28,721 nt of DNA from JBBSMX01 sp038232935 (GTDB taxonomy: Bacteria; Bacteroidota; Rhodothermia; Rhodothermales; JANQRZ01), in contig JBBSMX010000043.1 in assembly GCA_038232935.1 (NCBI GenBank), positions 1 to 28,721 on the forward strand. Direction: 5' to 3'. The notes beneath the pieces were generated by a model. The model made no database searches. It was not told where the DNA came from and saw only the letters and a list, made by a program, of their open reading frames with translations. Positions within the stretch are counted from its first letter, which is position 1. Every line of letters begins with the position of its first letter. The position numbers and the translations under genes were made by a program. Of the stretch, positions 14,805 to 22,471 are shown piece after piece.

Positions 14805-16298
14805 CTAGTCCGTACTGATCTCGTACTTCTTGAGGAGGCGGTACATCGTCGCCCGGCCGATGCCGAGCTCGACGGCGGCGCGGTCGACGTTGCCCTCGCA
14901 GATCTCGTAGGCCCGCTCGATAGCCCGCTGCTTGAGCTCTTCGAGGGGGATGATCTCGTCGGAGGCACCGACCGCGAGCGTCGGCAGGTCGTCGGACGCG
15001 CCGGACTCTATACCGTCGCCACCGTGCCCAGGTTGCGCCGCCTTCGCTGAGGCCGGCTTGCTCGCGGCGGGCTTGCCCTCGGCGCGCTCCGTCCACGGCG
15101 TGATGCCCGTGTTCAGCTCCAGCATCAGGTCCTCGGCCCCGATCTCGTCGCGGTCGGAGATGAGGAGGGCGCGCTCGACGGCGTTCTTCAGCTCGCGGAC
15201 GTTGCCGGGCCACGTGTGCTTGAGGATCGCGCGGCTCGCCGCTTTCGAAAGCAGTTTGTCGCCGAACCCGTCGTGGCTGGCTTTGTAGGCCTCGACGAAG
15301 TGATGGGCGAGGACGAGCACGTCCTGCCCGCGCTCGCGCAGCGGCGGGAGCGTGACGGGGAACTGGAACAGCCGGTAGTAGAGGTCTTCGCGGAAGCGCC
15401 CGCCCTCGATCATCCGGAGGACGTCCTTGTTCGTCGCCGAGATGATGCGGCAGTCGAACGTGATCGTGTCGGAGCCGCCGACGCGGGTGATCTCGCGGTT
15501 CTGGAGCGCGCGCAGCAGCTTGGCCTGGAGGTCGAGGTCGAGCTCGCCGATCTCGTCGAGGAAGAGGGTCCCGCCGTCGGCCTGCTCGAACTTGCCGATG
15601 TGGCGGGCGTGCGCCCCGGTGAACGAACCCTTCTCGTGGCCGAAGAACTCGCTCTCCATCAGCTCGCGCGGGATCGCCGCGCAGTTGACGACGACGAATG
15701 GCCCACGCTTCCGGTTCGAGTTGAAGTGGATAGCCCGCGCCACGAGCTCCTTGCCCGTCCCGCTCTCGCCCTGGATGGCGACGGTGAGGTCGCCGCGCAG
15801 GGTTTTCTGGATGAGCCGGTAGACGTCCTCCATCGCCTTGCTGTCGCCGACGATCTCCTCCAGCCCGTACTTCTCGGCGATCTCACCGCGCAGGCTCTCC
15901 ACCTCGCGGGCGAGCGCCACCCGCTCCTTGATGTGGTCCACGACCTTGTCCAGCTTGACGAGGTCGTCCTGCCCCTTCGTGATGTAGTCGTAGGCCCCGA
16001 GCCGCATGGCCTCGACCGCCGTCTCGACGTTGCCCTGCGCCGAGATCATTACGACGGGGAGGTCCGGGCGCTGCTTCCGGATCCGCTTGAGGGTCTCGAC
16101 CCCGTCGATCCCCGGCATCATGATGTCCAGCAGCACGAGGTCCGGCGGCGCGCTCCCGCCCCCGCCGAGCCGCTCCAGCAGGTCCTCCCCGCTGTAGAAC
16201 ACCTCGACGTCGTGGTCGTCGTGCTTGTCGAGCCGGTAGGAGAGGAGCCGGGCGTAGTGGCGGTCGTCGTCGACGACGAAGAGGCGGTAGGAGGACAT
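14805..16298 (-). CDS. Sigma54-type response regulator (receiver, AAA+, Fis)
   Basis: 497-aa NtrC-like transcription activator. Receiver domain, residues 4-120: acidic pocket VVDDD, phospho-acceptor Asp58 in LVLLDIMMPG, Lys109 in YITKG. AAA+ domain, about 148-385: Walker A GESGTGKE at 177-184, sigma54-contacting GSFTGA at 224-229 (GAFTGA in most members), Walker B TLFLDEIGEL. A Ser/Ala/Lys-rich linker leads to a Fis-type helix-turn-helix at the end (AYEICEGNVDRAAVELGIGR). It should activate sigma54 promoters after phosphorylation. No histidine kinase is nearby, so it is an orphan regulator here. ATG 16298 is chosen because the receiver begins there; an in-frame ATG at 16334 would add 12 Ser/Pro-rich residues. 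A tandem 41-bp repeat lies upstream. Confidence 0.93.
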   Translation of the reverse strand: MSSYRLFVVDDDRHYARLLSYRLDKHDDHDVEVFYSGEDLLERLGGGGSAPPDLVLLDIMMPGIDGVETLKRIRKQRPDLPVVMISAQGNVETAVEAMRLGAYDYITKGQDDLVKLDKVVDHIKERVALAREVESLRGEIAEKYGLEEIVGDSKAMEDVYRLIQKTLRGDLTVAIQGESGTGKELVARAIHFNSNRKRGPFVVVNCAAIPRELMESEFFGHEKGSFTGAHARHIGKFEQADGGTLFLDEIGELDLDLQAKLLRALQNREITRVGGSDTITFDCRIISATNKDVLRMIEGGRFREDLYYRLFQFPVTLPPLRERGQDVLVLAHHFVEAYKASHDGFGDKLLSKAASRAILKHTWPGNVRELKNAVERALLISDRDEIGAEDLMLELNTGITPWTERAEGKPAASKPASAKAAQPGHGGDGIESGASDDLPTLAVGASDEIIPLEELKQRAIERAYEICEGNVDRAAVELGIGRATMYRLLKKYEISTD

Positions 16299-16350
16299 AG
16301 ATCGGAGGGCAGAGGAAGGAGGAGAAGGATGCACCCCGAGTATCGGCGGT

Positions 16351-16425
16351 GTCTCAGATCGATAAAGCCCACGTATCGCTTTTATCCGCCCGTCTCAGAC
16401 CGATAAAGCCTGCGTCTCGCTTTTT
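16351..16425. repeat. Tandem 34-bp repeat, period 41, upstream of the sigma54 regulator
   Basis: Copies at 16351-16384 and 16392-16425 share GTCTCAGAYCGATAAAGCC and a common TCGCTTTT end, differing at about five positions. The 41-bp period is close to four helical turns, placing both copies on one face of DNA. They lie 53-127 bp before the regulator start and after the uppP stop. Each copy can also fold AAAGC...GCTTT, and the right copy ends in six T on the plus strand. Candidate binding sites or a terminator pair. Confidence 0.7.
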
Positions 16426-16472
16426 TGCCTGCCGCCGAGCCTGTTGGGGTCTCTCCGTCGCCGCCGCCCCAT

Positions 16473-17360
16473 TCATCGGATCAGCAGCAGGCCGAGGGTG
16501 CCGGCGGCGAAGCAGTAGTACGCGAAGTACTGCAGGTTGCCCCGCTGCACGAAGTCGATGACGACTTTGATCGCCCAGATCCCCGAGGCGTACGCGACGA
16601 CGGTCCCGAGCACGAGCGGGAGCCAGTCGATGGCCCCCCCGGCGTCGAGCAGGTCCAGCACTTGCAGGAGCGTGGCCCCGATGATGACGGGCAGGAGCAT
16701 GAGGAACGAAAAGTCCGCCGCCTCCTTCCGGTCCACGTTGAGGTAGATCGCCGTGCAGATCGTGGAGCCGCTGCGCGAGATGCCGGGGATCATCGCCGCC
16801 CCCTGCGCGAGGCCGATGAGGAGGCTCTTGAGCGGCGAGAGCTTGCCGTCCGGGTGCTTCCGCAGCCGGGTCAGCAGCAGCAGCACGCCCGTCACGAGAA
16901 GCATCCCACAGACGAACCGGGGGTCGCCGAACTGCGCTTCGAGCCAGTCTTTGAAGAAGATGTAGATGAGTCCCGTCGGGACCATCGAGAGGAGGATGAG
17001 GGCCATGAGCCGGAGCGCGACGACGGGGCCGGACGTGTCGTGCGGCTCGTACTCGATCTCGTCGCCGGCCTGCCGTTCGATGCGGCCGGGGCGGAGCGCC
17101 TCCTTCCACAACGCGGGCTGCCGCAGTCCCACGGACCCGTCGGACAGAATGCGCCCGATCCGCTTGCGGTAGACGGTCAGGATCGAAAGCGTCGTCCCGA
17201 AGTGGACGAACACTTCGAAGGCGAGCTGTGACCCCTCGCCCGCCGGCTGCGTGATGCCGAGCAGGTACTCCCCGAGCACGAGGTGGCCGGACGATGAGAT
17301 GGGCAGAAACTCGGCGAGGCCTTGGATGAGGCCGAGGATAATGGCTTCCCACCAGAGCAT
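16473..17360 (-). CDS. uppP: Undecaprenyl-diphosphate phosphatase (UppP/BacA)
   Basis: 295-aa integral membrane enzyme that recycles undecaprenyl pyrophosphate to the monophosphate carrier used for peptidoglycan and other envelope polymers. Both signatures are present: GLAEFLPISSSGHL at 14-27 with Glu17 and the Ser cluster, and PGISRSGST at 192-200 with Arg196. About eight hydrophobic segments are visible. A hydrophilic insert of about 45 residues at 65-110 (RKRIGRILSDG... to HDTSG) is longer than in many homologues. Members of the family can confer bacitracin resistance when overproduced. ATG 17360 is fixed by homology (MLWWEAIILGLIQG); TACCTTCG stands exactly 40 nt upstream. Confidence 0.95.
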   Translation of the reverse strand: MLWWEAIILGLIQGLAEFLPISSSGHLVLGEYLLGITQPAGEGSQLAFEVFVHFGTTLSILTVYRKRIGRILSDGSVGLRQPALWKEALRPGRIERQAGDEIEYEPHDTSGPVVALRLMALILLSMVPTGLIYIFFKDWLEAQFGDPRFVCGMLLVTGVLLLLTRLRKHPDGKLSPLKSLLIGLAQGAAMIPGISRSGSTICTAIYLNVDRKEAADFSFLMLLPVIIGATLLQVLDLLDAGGAIDWLPLVLGTVVAYASGIWAIKVVIDFVQRGNLQYFAYYCFAAGTLGLLLIR

Positions 17361-17392
17361 GGGCGCGGGGAATGGGTGGAGGAGAGAGGGGA

Positions 17393-17400
17393 CGAAGGTA
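17393..17400 (-). promoter_or_regulatory. Putative -7 box TACCTTCG of uppP
   Basis: Minus-strand TACCTTCG has its TA exactly 40 nt before the uppP ATG, the same spacing as at tal and the genes at 3046 and 4416. The leader after it is strongly pyrimidine-rich without Shine-Dalgarno. Confidence 0.4.
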
Positions 17401-17603
17401 GAGCGGCAGAGGATACGGCTGTGTTACAGTCGTGTCATGGTTGTTTTGTCATAAAATGCTTGGTTGGTCAAGCCGCTCGGGCCCACCCCCTACCGCCGCC
17501 TTCTCGGCCTCTACCGGCCCATACTCGACAAAGCCCTCGCCGACGACGCTCCGCTATGAGAAGCGCGAAGCGAAGAGACTGCAAGCAGAGGGTCGAAGAA
17601 CAT

Positions 17604-19292
17604 CTACTCCGGCCGCTTCGGCTCCACGAGCAGGACGTCCTCCCGGTCGATGCGGACGAGGCCGGGCGGGCCACCTTTCACGGGCCGCACGTACTTCCGC
17701 TCGGTCACGGTCACCGGCACGAGCGACTGCGTCTTGGCCTGGCTGTGGTACGCGGCGAGGGCCGCTGCCATCTCCACGGCCCGCCGGTCCGGCATCGCCG
17801 TCTTGCTGTCGCGCCGGACGACGACGTGCGAGCCGGGCACGCCGCGCGCGTGGAGCCAGAGGTCGTGCGGCTGGGCGTAGCGGGTCGTCAGCTCGGCGTT
17901 CCCCTTCGCGTTCTTGCCGACCCACGCCTCGAAGCCACCGGGCAGGGCGAACCGGCGGAACGGCTCCGGCTCCTCCCCCACCCCCTCGCGCCCGGTGAAC
18001 GCTTCCAGCGCCTCTTTCTCCGCGCCGATGAGCGCTTCCAGCTCCGGCAGCCGCTCCACCGAGCGCAGCCGGCCGAGGAGCGCCGCTGCCGCGTCGGCGT
18101 CGGCCTGCACGGATTCCCAGCGGTCTTCGGCGTGGGCGCGGGCGGCGCGGGTGCGGCGGGCTTTGTCGTAGTACCGCTCGGCATTCTCGATGCCGGAGAG
18201 CGCGGGGTCGAGCGGGATCGTGACGGGCTCGGGGGCACGTCCCGACTCAGGATCGGCGAGGAGATCGGGGACGGTGAGGTCGTCGCGTCCGGGACCGGAC
18301 TGCGTAGCCTGCGCCATGAGGAGGTGGCCGTACTTCTCGTACGTCGCGGCGCGGCTGGGGCTGTCCAGCTCCTCCAGCATCCGGTCGGCGCTGCGGCGGA
18401 GGCGGTCGGCGGCGGCGGCGAGCTTCTGTTCGAGCGGGCGGTAGAGCACGTCGAAGCGCTGCTGCGCGAGGCGGCGGCGCGAGAAGATCCGCATGGCTTC
18501 ATCGACGGTCTCGAACCGCTCTTCGCGCAGCCCGTCGGCGGCCCGGTGCCGAAGCGCGATGAGGGAGAACACTTCGGCCCGGCCGCCGCGCCAGAGGATG
18601 CGCGGAGCGGGCGCGGCGAGTTCGGCCTCCACTTCTTTCGCCGCAGCGAACAGCGCCCGGCGCTCGGCCTCGGTGCAGTCGCCCGGCTCGTCGGTCTCGA
18701 CGCCGGCGCGGAAAACGGCCTCGGCCGCGAGCGTCCGGTCGAACAGCGGCATCACCGTCGCGACGGCCTGCTCGACCGTCTTCCGGTTCGACCGCCACCG
18801 CGCCTCGAAGTCCTCGAACGTCGCGACGGTGGGCGCGGTGCGCGGCGCAGGCGGCGGCTCGCCCTCCCACTCCTCGCCCGACTGAAACGCCTCCGTCACG
18901 TATCCGCCTTCCACCAACCACACGTTCGGACGCGGGCCGAACAGTTGGATCTGAAACGACGCGCCGCCCTCCAACTCGACGAACACGACGCGGTCCCGCT
19001 CCGCCGTCCGCACCGCCTCGACCCGGCGGCCAAGCGCCGCTTCGAAAAGCGACGCGCTGTTGCGCCGCGCCCGCCCCCGGCCGGGGTTGCGAAACAGCAG
19101 CCGCAGCTCCGGCCGCGCCTCCACGACGAGCGTCCAGGCCGCATCCCCTCGGGCCTCCGGCTCGTCGGCTCCGGAGAGCGCGAGGGACAGCTCGGCCCGG
19201 TTCTGCGAGTACGCATCGCCGACCGTGCAGCCGGGCAGCGACGCGGCCCACTCGGCGGCGAGCGCGGCGAGGGTGTAGTAGGTGAGGATCAT
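17604..19292 (-). CDS. rqcH: RqcH/NFACT-family ribosome quality control protein
   Basis: 562-aa homologue of RqcH/Rqc2 (also called FbpA/NFACT). In bacteria with characterised RqcH it binds stalled 50S subunits carrying peptidyl-tRNA and adds C-terminal alanine tails. NFACT-N: MILTYYTLAALAAEW start and ERDRVVFVEL, which keeps the Asp-Arg pair needed for tailing in known RqcH. A long helical coiled-coil middle occupies about residues 250-430 (RLRRSADRMLEELDSPSRA, YYDKARRTRAARAHAEDRW). The C-terminal NFACT-R domain shows WVGKNAKGNAELTTRYA, DLWLHARGVPGSHVVVR and VRPVKGGPPGLVRI. ATG 19292 is where homology begins; the frame is open to 19349. Assignment of alanine tailing is by family. Confidence 0.9.
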   Translation of the reverse strand: MILTYYTLAALAAEWAASLPGCTVGDAYSQNRAELSLALSGADEPEARGDAAWTLVVEARPELRLLFRNPGRGRARRNSASLFEAALGRRVEAVRTAERDRVVFVELEGGASFQIQLFGPRPNVWLVEGGYVTEAFQSGEEWEGEPPPAPRTAPTVATFEDFEARWRSNRKTVEQAVATVMPLFDRTLAAEAVFRAGVETDEPGDCTEAERRALFAAAKEVEAELAAPAPRILWRGGRAEVFSLIALRHRAADGLREERFETVDEAMRIFSRRRLAQQRFDVLYRPLEQKLAAAADRLRRSADRMLEELDSPSRAATYEKYGHLLMAQATQSGPGRDDLTVPDLLADPESGRAPEPVTIPLDPALSGIENAERYYDKARRTRAARAHAEDRWESVQADADAAAALLGRLRSVERLPELEALIGAEKEALEAFTGREGVGEEPEPFRRFALPGGFEAWVGKNAKGNAELTTRYAQPHDLWLHARGVPGSHVVVRRDSKTAMPDRRAVEMAAALAAYHSQAKTQSLVPVTVTERKYVRPVKGGPPGLVRIDREDVLLVEPKRPE

Positions 19293-19370
19293 CGGCGGCG
19301 GAGCGGTCGGGGGCCCTAGGGTCGGAGAGGAGAGCGGTACGAGCGGCACCCGCCGTCGATCCCTGCGGCC

Positions 19371-20681
19371 TCAGCGGACGCCTTGCAGCACACACTCGTA
19401 CGCGGCCTCGGCGACGCGCTCGGTGAGGGCGTCGAGCAGTTCGTCCTCCAACTCGCGCTCGCGCACGGCGCTCTCGTCCGCGTCGAACAGGCGGCGCTCG
19501 TCGCGGGAGAGGTCGAGCGTGCGGAGGTTGCCGCCGTACTCGCCCCGCGCGACCCGCTTCCGCACGGAGCGCTCGACCTCGCGCTCGCAGATGGTCCGCC
19601 GCGTCTGCACGTCCACGATGGCGAAGGCGACCCCCGCCGAGAGCGTCACCTCGTCCTCGATGCGGAGGTACGTCACGCGGTCGCCACCCTGCGTGCGGGC
19701 CGTTCGTTCCTCCCGCTTCTTCTCCTCCACGTCGCGCCGAAACCGGTCGATCTCGCCCGCGAAGACGGCGTCCACGTCGAGGTCGCGGCCCAGATCAGAC
19801 GCCTCGCGCGGGCGGAGTGGCTCGCGGGCGAGGCCGCGGTCGCGGAGGGCGCGGCGCACGAGGGCTGGCTCGATGACGAGCACGAACGGCGGCGGCCGGG
19901 TCCAGCGCTCGATCTCCAGCTCGTCGTTGAGCGCGTCGAGGAACCCACGCGGCAGGTCCCGCCCGAGGTCGGCGGCGCGGGTGATCGGGGTCAGGGCGGT
20001 GCGGATGCCGCCGAGGTCGAGGGCTTCGGTTTGGAGCCGGACGATCTGCGCGGCGACGGCGCTGCCGGGCGGCACGAACGCGAGGGCCTGCCCGGCGTGG
20101 TCGTACGCGGAACGGAACCTCCCCTGCGCGGCGTCGGCGTGGGACCACGCGACGTAGGCATCGGCCGAGGCCAGCGCGAGGGCCTCGTTGTCCTCCCGCG
20201 TCGGCTCGTATCCGCGCGCGCGGTCGTACTTCGAGATCGCCGAGGCGAAGTCGCCGCGCTCGATCTCGGCGTCGCCCTCGTTCAGCAGCGTCGTGACGGC
20301 CGCCTCGAAGTTGGCGCGGCGCTGCTCCGCGTAGTCCTCCGGCAGCGGCAGCGTCACCCCGACGTCCTCCGCCCGCCCGACGAGGTGGTCGAGCCCGTGG
20401 TGGAGGTCCGCCGCCTCGACCCACGCGCCGCCGTCCTCAGCCTCTTCGATCCGCGTGAGGCGCTGCCCGACGGCGATTTTCCCGGCTTCGAGCAGTCGGC
20501 CGCGCGCCTTCTGCAGGTTCGGCTGCTTCTCCAGCGCATCGGCGTAGCGCAGAGCCGCGGCCTCGTGCCCCCCCTGGATTTCGAGGTCTTGCCCCTCGGT
20601 GTACAGCTCGTCCGCACTCTTGCAGCCGATGAACAGGAGAAGGGCGAGCGAGAGGAGTACGGCGAAACGGAGAGCGAGCAT
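19371..20681 (-). CDS. TPR-containing lipoprotein
   Basis: 436-aa predicted lipoprotein. A hydrophobic leader ends in LLLFIGC, so Cys20 is the probable lipidation site, although Phe at -3 is unusual. Residues 25-200 form helical TPR-like repeats (DELYTEGQDLEIQGGHEAAA, LLNEGDAEIERGDFASAISK). The second half has an alpha/beta section LVIEPALVRRALRDRG and LDVDAVFAGEIDRFR, reminiscent of CsgG/LpoB-like lipoproteins, then an Arg/Glu-rich tail. Likely in the periplasm or at the inner face of the outer membrane, perhaps as an assembly factor. ATG 20681 is chosen because the signal peptide starts there and heptad repeats run up to it; the frame itself is open to about 20810. Exact family not recognised. 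Confidence 0.75.
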   Translation of the reverse strand: MLALRFAVLLSLALLLFIGCKSADELYTEGQDLEIQGGHEAAALRYADALEKQPNLQKARGRLLEAGKIAVGQRLTRIEEAEDGGAWVEAADLHHGLDHLVGRAEDVGVTLPLPEDYAEQRRANFEAAVTTLLNEGDAEIERGDFASAISKYDRARGYEPTREDNEALALASADAYVAWSHADAAQGRFRSAYDHAGQALAFVPPGSAVAAQIVRLQTEALDLGGIRTALTPITRAADLGRDLPRGFLDALNDELEIERWTRPPPFVLVIEPALVRRALRDRGLAREPLRPREASDLGRDLDVDAVFAGEIDRFRRDVEEKKREERTARTQGGDRVTYLRIEDEVTLSAGVAFAIVDVQTRRTICEREVERSVRKRVARGEYGGNLRTLDLSRDERRLFDADESAVRERELEDELLDALTERVAEAAYECVLQGVR

Positions 20682-20744
20682 CGGGGTAGACGGTGAACGG
20701 TGAACGGTGAACGGTGGACAGTAGACGGTGGACAGCAGACGGTA
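20682..20744 (-). repeat. Nine-unit heptad repeat leader before the lipoprotein gene
   Basis: Nine 7-nt units run without phase change into the ATG at 20681 on the minus strand. Three are exactly CACCGTT; others are CACCGTC, TACTGTC, TGCTGTC, TACCGTC and a final TACCCCG. No Shine-Dalgarno sequence is present. Confidence 0.7.
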
Positions 20745-20779
20745 AGCAGGAAGTGGGAATGAGGGTCGGTGATGAGTGC

Positions 20780-20800
20780 ACGCATCACGCATTACGCATC
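20780..20800 (-). repeat. Second heptad array, three units
   Basis: Minus strand GATGCGT, AATGCGT, GATGCGT. The array starts 119 nt (17 x 7) before the lipoprotein ATG, so it keeps the same heptad phase as the array at 20682-20744. A possible -7 box GTAGTTTGG lies just upstream at 20818-20826. Confidence 0.55.
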
Positions 20801-20840
20801 GCCTCTTCAAGGCCGCGCCAAACTACCCCACCGTCACGGA

Positions 20841-21602
20841 TCACGCGAGGCGGGCGAGGATGAGGTCGGCGGCGCGAACGGAGCGAAGGTAGTACCGCGC
20901 CGCGAGCGTCTCCTGCTCCTCCGCGGAGAGGTCGCCGTGGTGCCCGAGGCGGGCGAGCCGGTCCTGCCGGGCGTGGTAGAGCCCAAGCGCGGCGGCCACC
21001 GAGATGTTGTAGCTCTGGATGAACCCGTCGATGGGGAGGACGCAGTTCAGATCGGCGCGGGCGAGCAGTTCGGGGGAGATCCCGTCGCGCTCGTTCCCGA
21101 ATACGAGCGCCGTCGGAACCGAGAAGTCAACGTGAGCGATGGGCACGGCGTCGGCGTCGAGGTGGGTGGCGACGATCCGGTAGCCCTGACTCCGGAGCCC
21201 ATCGCACGCCGCGACGGCGTCGGGCCAGACGTGGAGGTCGAGCCACTTGTCGGCCCCCTGACTCTGGCGGCGCGCCCGGCCCATCCCGCCTTCGACCACG
21301 AGCCCGTGGCCGCCGTCCTCGCCCACCGATTCCGCCCATTCGGCCGCGCCCCCTTGCAGATCGACGAGGTGTGCCGCGCCGTAGCCGAGCCCCTCGGCGC
21401 TGCGAAGCACGGCGTTGAGGTTGCCGAGGTCGTGGACGCGCTCCAGCACCGGGACCACGCGGACCGTCCGCGCCGCCACGACGGCCGCGATCCGCTCACA
21501 CCGCGCCGCGCCCACGAACGGCGCGAGCCGCTCGACGACCTCGGCCGCGCTGAACGTGCGGCCTCCGAAAGCGAACGAGGCGGGCGGCGAGAAGGGAGGC
21601 AA
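20841..21602 (-). CDS. trmH: TrmH/SpoU-family RNA 2'-O-methyltransferase
   Basis: 253-aa SPOUT methyltransferase using S-adenosylmethionine through a knotted fold; closest in layout to TrmH, which methylates the 2'-OH of G18 in tRNA. Motif 1 is VHDLGNLNAVLRSAEGLG with Asn61 and the catalytic Arg67. Motif 2 is ALVFGNERDGIS at 165-176. Motif 3 is LPIDGFIQSYNISVAAALGL with the Ser/Asn knot residues at 197-201. A short N-terminal helix region precedes the fold and a C-terminal helix (LAARYYLRSVRAADLIL) follows, as in TrmH. rRNA-directed SpoU enzymes are an alternative. The start used is at 21602; a TATCTTCC box lies 41 nt upstream. Confidence 0.88.
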   Translation of the reverse strand: MPPFSPPASFAFGGRTFSAAEVVERLAPFVGAARCERIAAVVAARTVRVVPVLERVHDLGNLNAVLRSAEGLGYGAAHLVDLQGGAAEWAESVGEDGGHGLVVEGGMGRARRQSQGADKWLDLHVWPDAVAACDGLRSQGYRIVATHLDADAVPIAHVDFSVPTALVFGNERDGISPELLARADLNCVLPIDGFIQSYNISVAAALGLYHARQDRLARLGHHGDLSAEEQETLAARYYLRSVRAADLILARLA

Positions 21603-21635
21603 AACAGGCTGAACAAAGCGGGAACGGGGGCCGTT

Positions 21636-21643
21636 GGAAGATA
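21636..21643 (-). promoter_or_regulatory. Putative -7 box TATCTTCC of trmH
   Basis: Minus-strand TATCTTCC, TA 41 nt before the trmH start, similar in form and spacing to the boxes of uppP and the GlmU-like gene. Inferred. Confidence 0.35.
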
Positions 21644-21653
21644 CCCGCGCGAC

Positions 21654-21685
21654 GACGTGTGGACGTGTGGACGTGTGGACGCGAG
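21654..21685. repeat. Octanucleotide tandem repeat GACGTGTG
   Basis: Three perfect GACGTGTG copies (21654-21677) and a degenerate fourth, in the divergent intergenic region between trmH and the SDR gene. Its 8-nt period differs from the 7-nt leaders nearby. Confidence 0.8.
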
Positions 21686-21708
21686 TCTATCCTCTTCGTC
21701 GGCATCCG

Positions 21709-21736
21709 TTTTACCCTTCACCCTTTACCCTTTTCT
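21709..21736 (+). repeat. Heptad-repeat leader abutting the SDR start
   Basis: Four 7-nt units (TTTTACC, CTTCACC, CTTTACC, CTTTTCT) run into the ATG at 21737. The first three are nearly the same as those before the phosphatase at 7774 and the GlmU-like gene at 3046. Confidence 0.65.
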
Positions 21737-22456
21737 ATGACCCTCCAAGACAAAGTCGCCGTCGTCACCGGCGCGAGCCGCGGGCTCGGGCGCGCCTTCG
21801 CCGAAGCCCTCGTCGCGAAGGGAGCGCAGGTCTACGGCCTCGCCCGCAGCGAAGACGACCTCGCCGACGTGCAGGACGCCCTCGGCGACGCCTTCCACTC
21901 CGTCGCCTGCGACGTGCGCGACCCCGAAGACGTCCACCGCGCCTTCAAAACGGTCGAGACCGACGCCGGCCGCTGCGACGTGCTCGTCAACAACGCCGGG
22001 CTCGGCCGCTTCAGCGCCGTCGAGGACTATGACGACGACGCATGGGACGTGATGATGGACACGAACGTGACCGGCCTCTTCTTCTGCACCCGCGCCGCCG
22101 TCCCGATGATGAGAGCGCAGAACGAGGCGAGCGGCTTCGGCGGCCACATCGTCAACATCGCTTCCGTCGCCGGGCTCATCGGCAACCCGAACCTCAGCGG
22201 CTACAACGCCTCGAAGTTCGCCGTGCGCGGCTTCTCCGAGGCCATCATGAAAGAGCTGCGCGAGGACGGGATCAAAGTCACCTGCATCTATCCCGGCTCC
22301 GTCGAAACCCACTTCGCCGATGAGGCTGGGTCGAGCGGTTCGGCGAATCCCATGCAGCCGGAAGACGTGGCCGCGACCGTGGTCCACGTGCTCGAAGGGC
22401 CGGACAACTACCTCATCTCCGAGGTCATGATGCGCCCCCTCCGCCCGAAAGGCTGA
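21737..22456 (+). CDS. Short-chain dehydrogenase/reductase
   Basis: 239-aa classical SDR, a soluble NAD(P)-dependent oxidoreductase. Cofactor motif TGASRGLG at 11-18 (Arg15 favours NADPH), structural NNAG at 85-88, and the catalytic set Asn110, Ser143, Tyr156 and Lys160 (YNASK) are all in place. The C-terminal half (GIKVTCIYPGSVETHF, QPEDVAATVVHVLEGPDN) fits the ketoacyl-reductase/sepiapterin-type subgroup. Substrate cannot be read from sequence. It is followed closely by the alpha/beta hydrolase gene, with a strong hairpin in the 84-bp gap. ATG 21737 is set by homology. Confidence 0.92.
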   Translation: MTLQDKVAVVTGASRGLGRAFAEALVAKGAQVYGLARSEDDLADVQDALGDAFHSVACDVRDPEDVHRAFKTVETDAGRCDVLVNNAGLGRFSAVEDYDDDAWDVMMDTNVTGLFFCTRAAVPMMRAQNEASGFGGHIVNIASVAGLIGNPNLSGYNASKFAVRGFSEAIMKELREDGIKVTCIYPGSVETHFADEAGSSGSANPMQPEDVAATVVHVLEGPDNYLISEVMMRPLRPKG

Positions 22457-22471
22457 GGCCATTGACTGATT

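Noticed and set aside
16399..16426. Rho-independent terminator on the plus strand
   Set aside because: The stem is only 5 bp and both neighbouring genes are on the minus strand; the tandem repeat is the better description.
17322..19319. A 665-codon plus-strand frame
   Set aside because: Antisense shadow of the RqcH-like gene, with Arg/Ala/Gly-rich composition.
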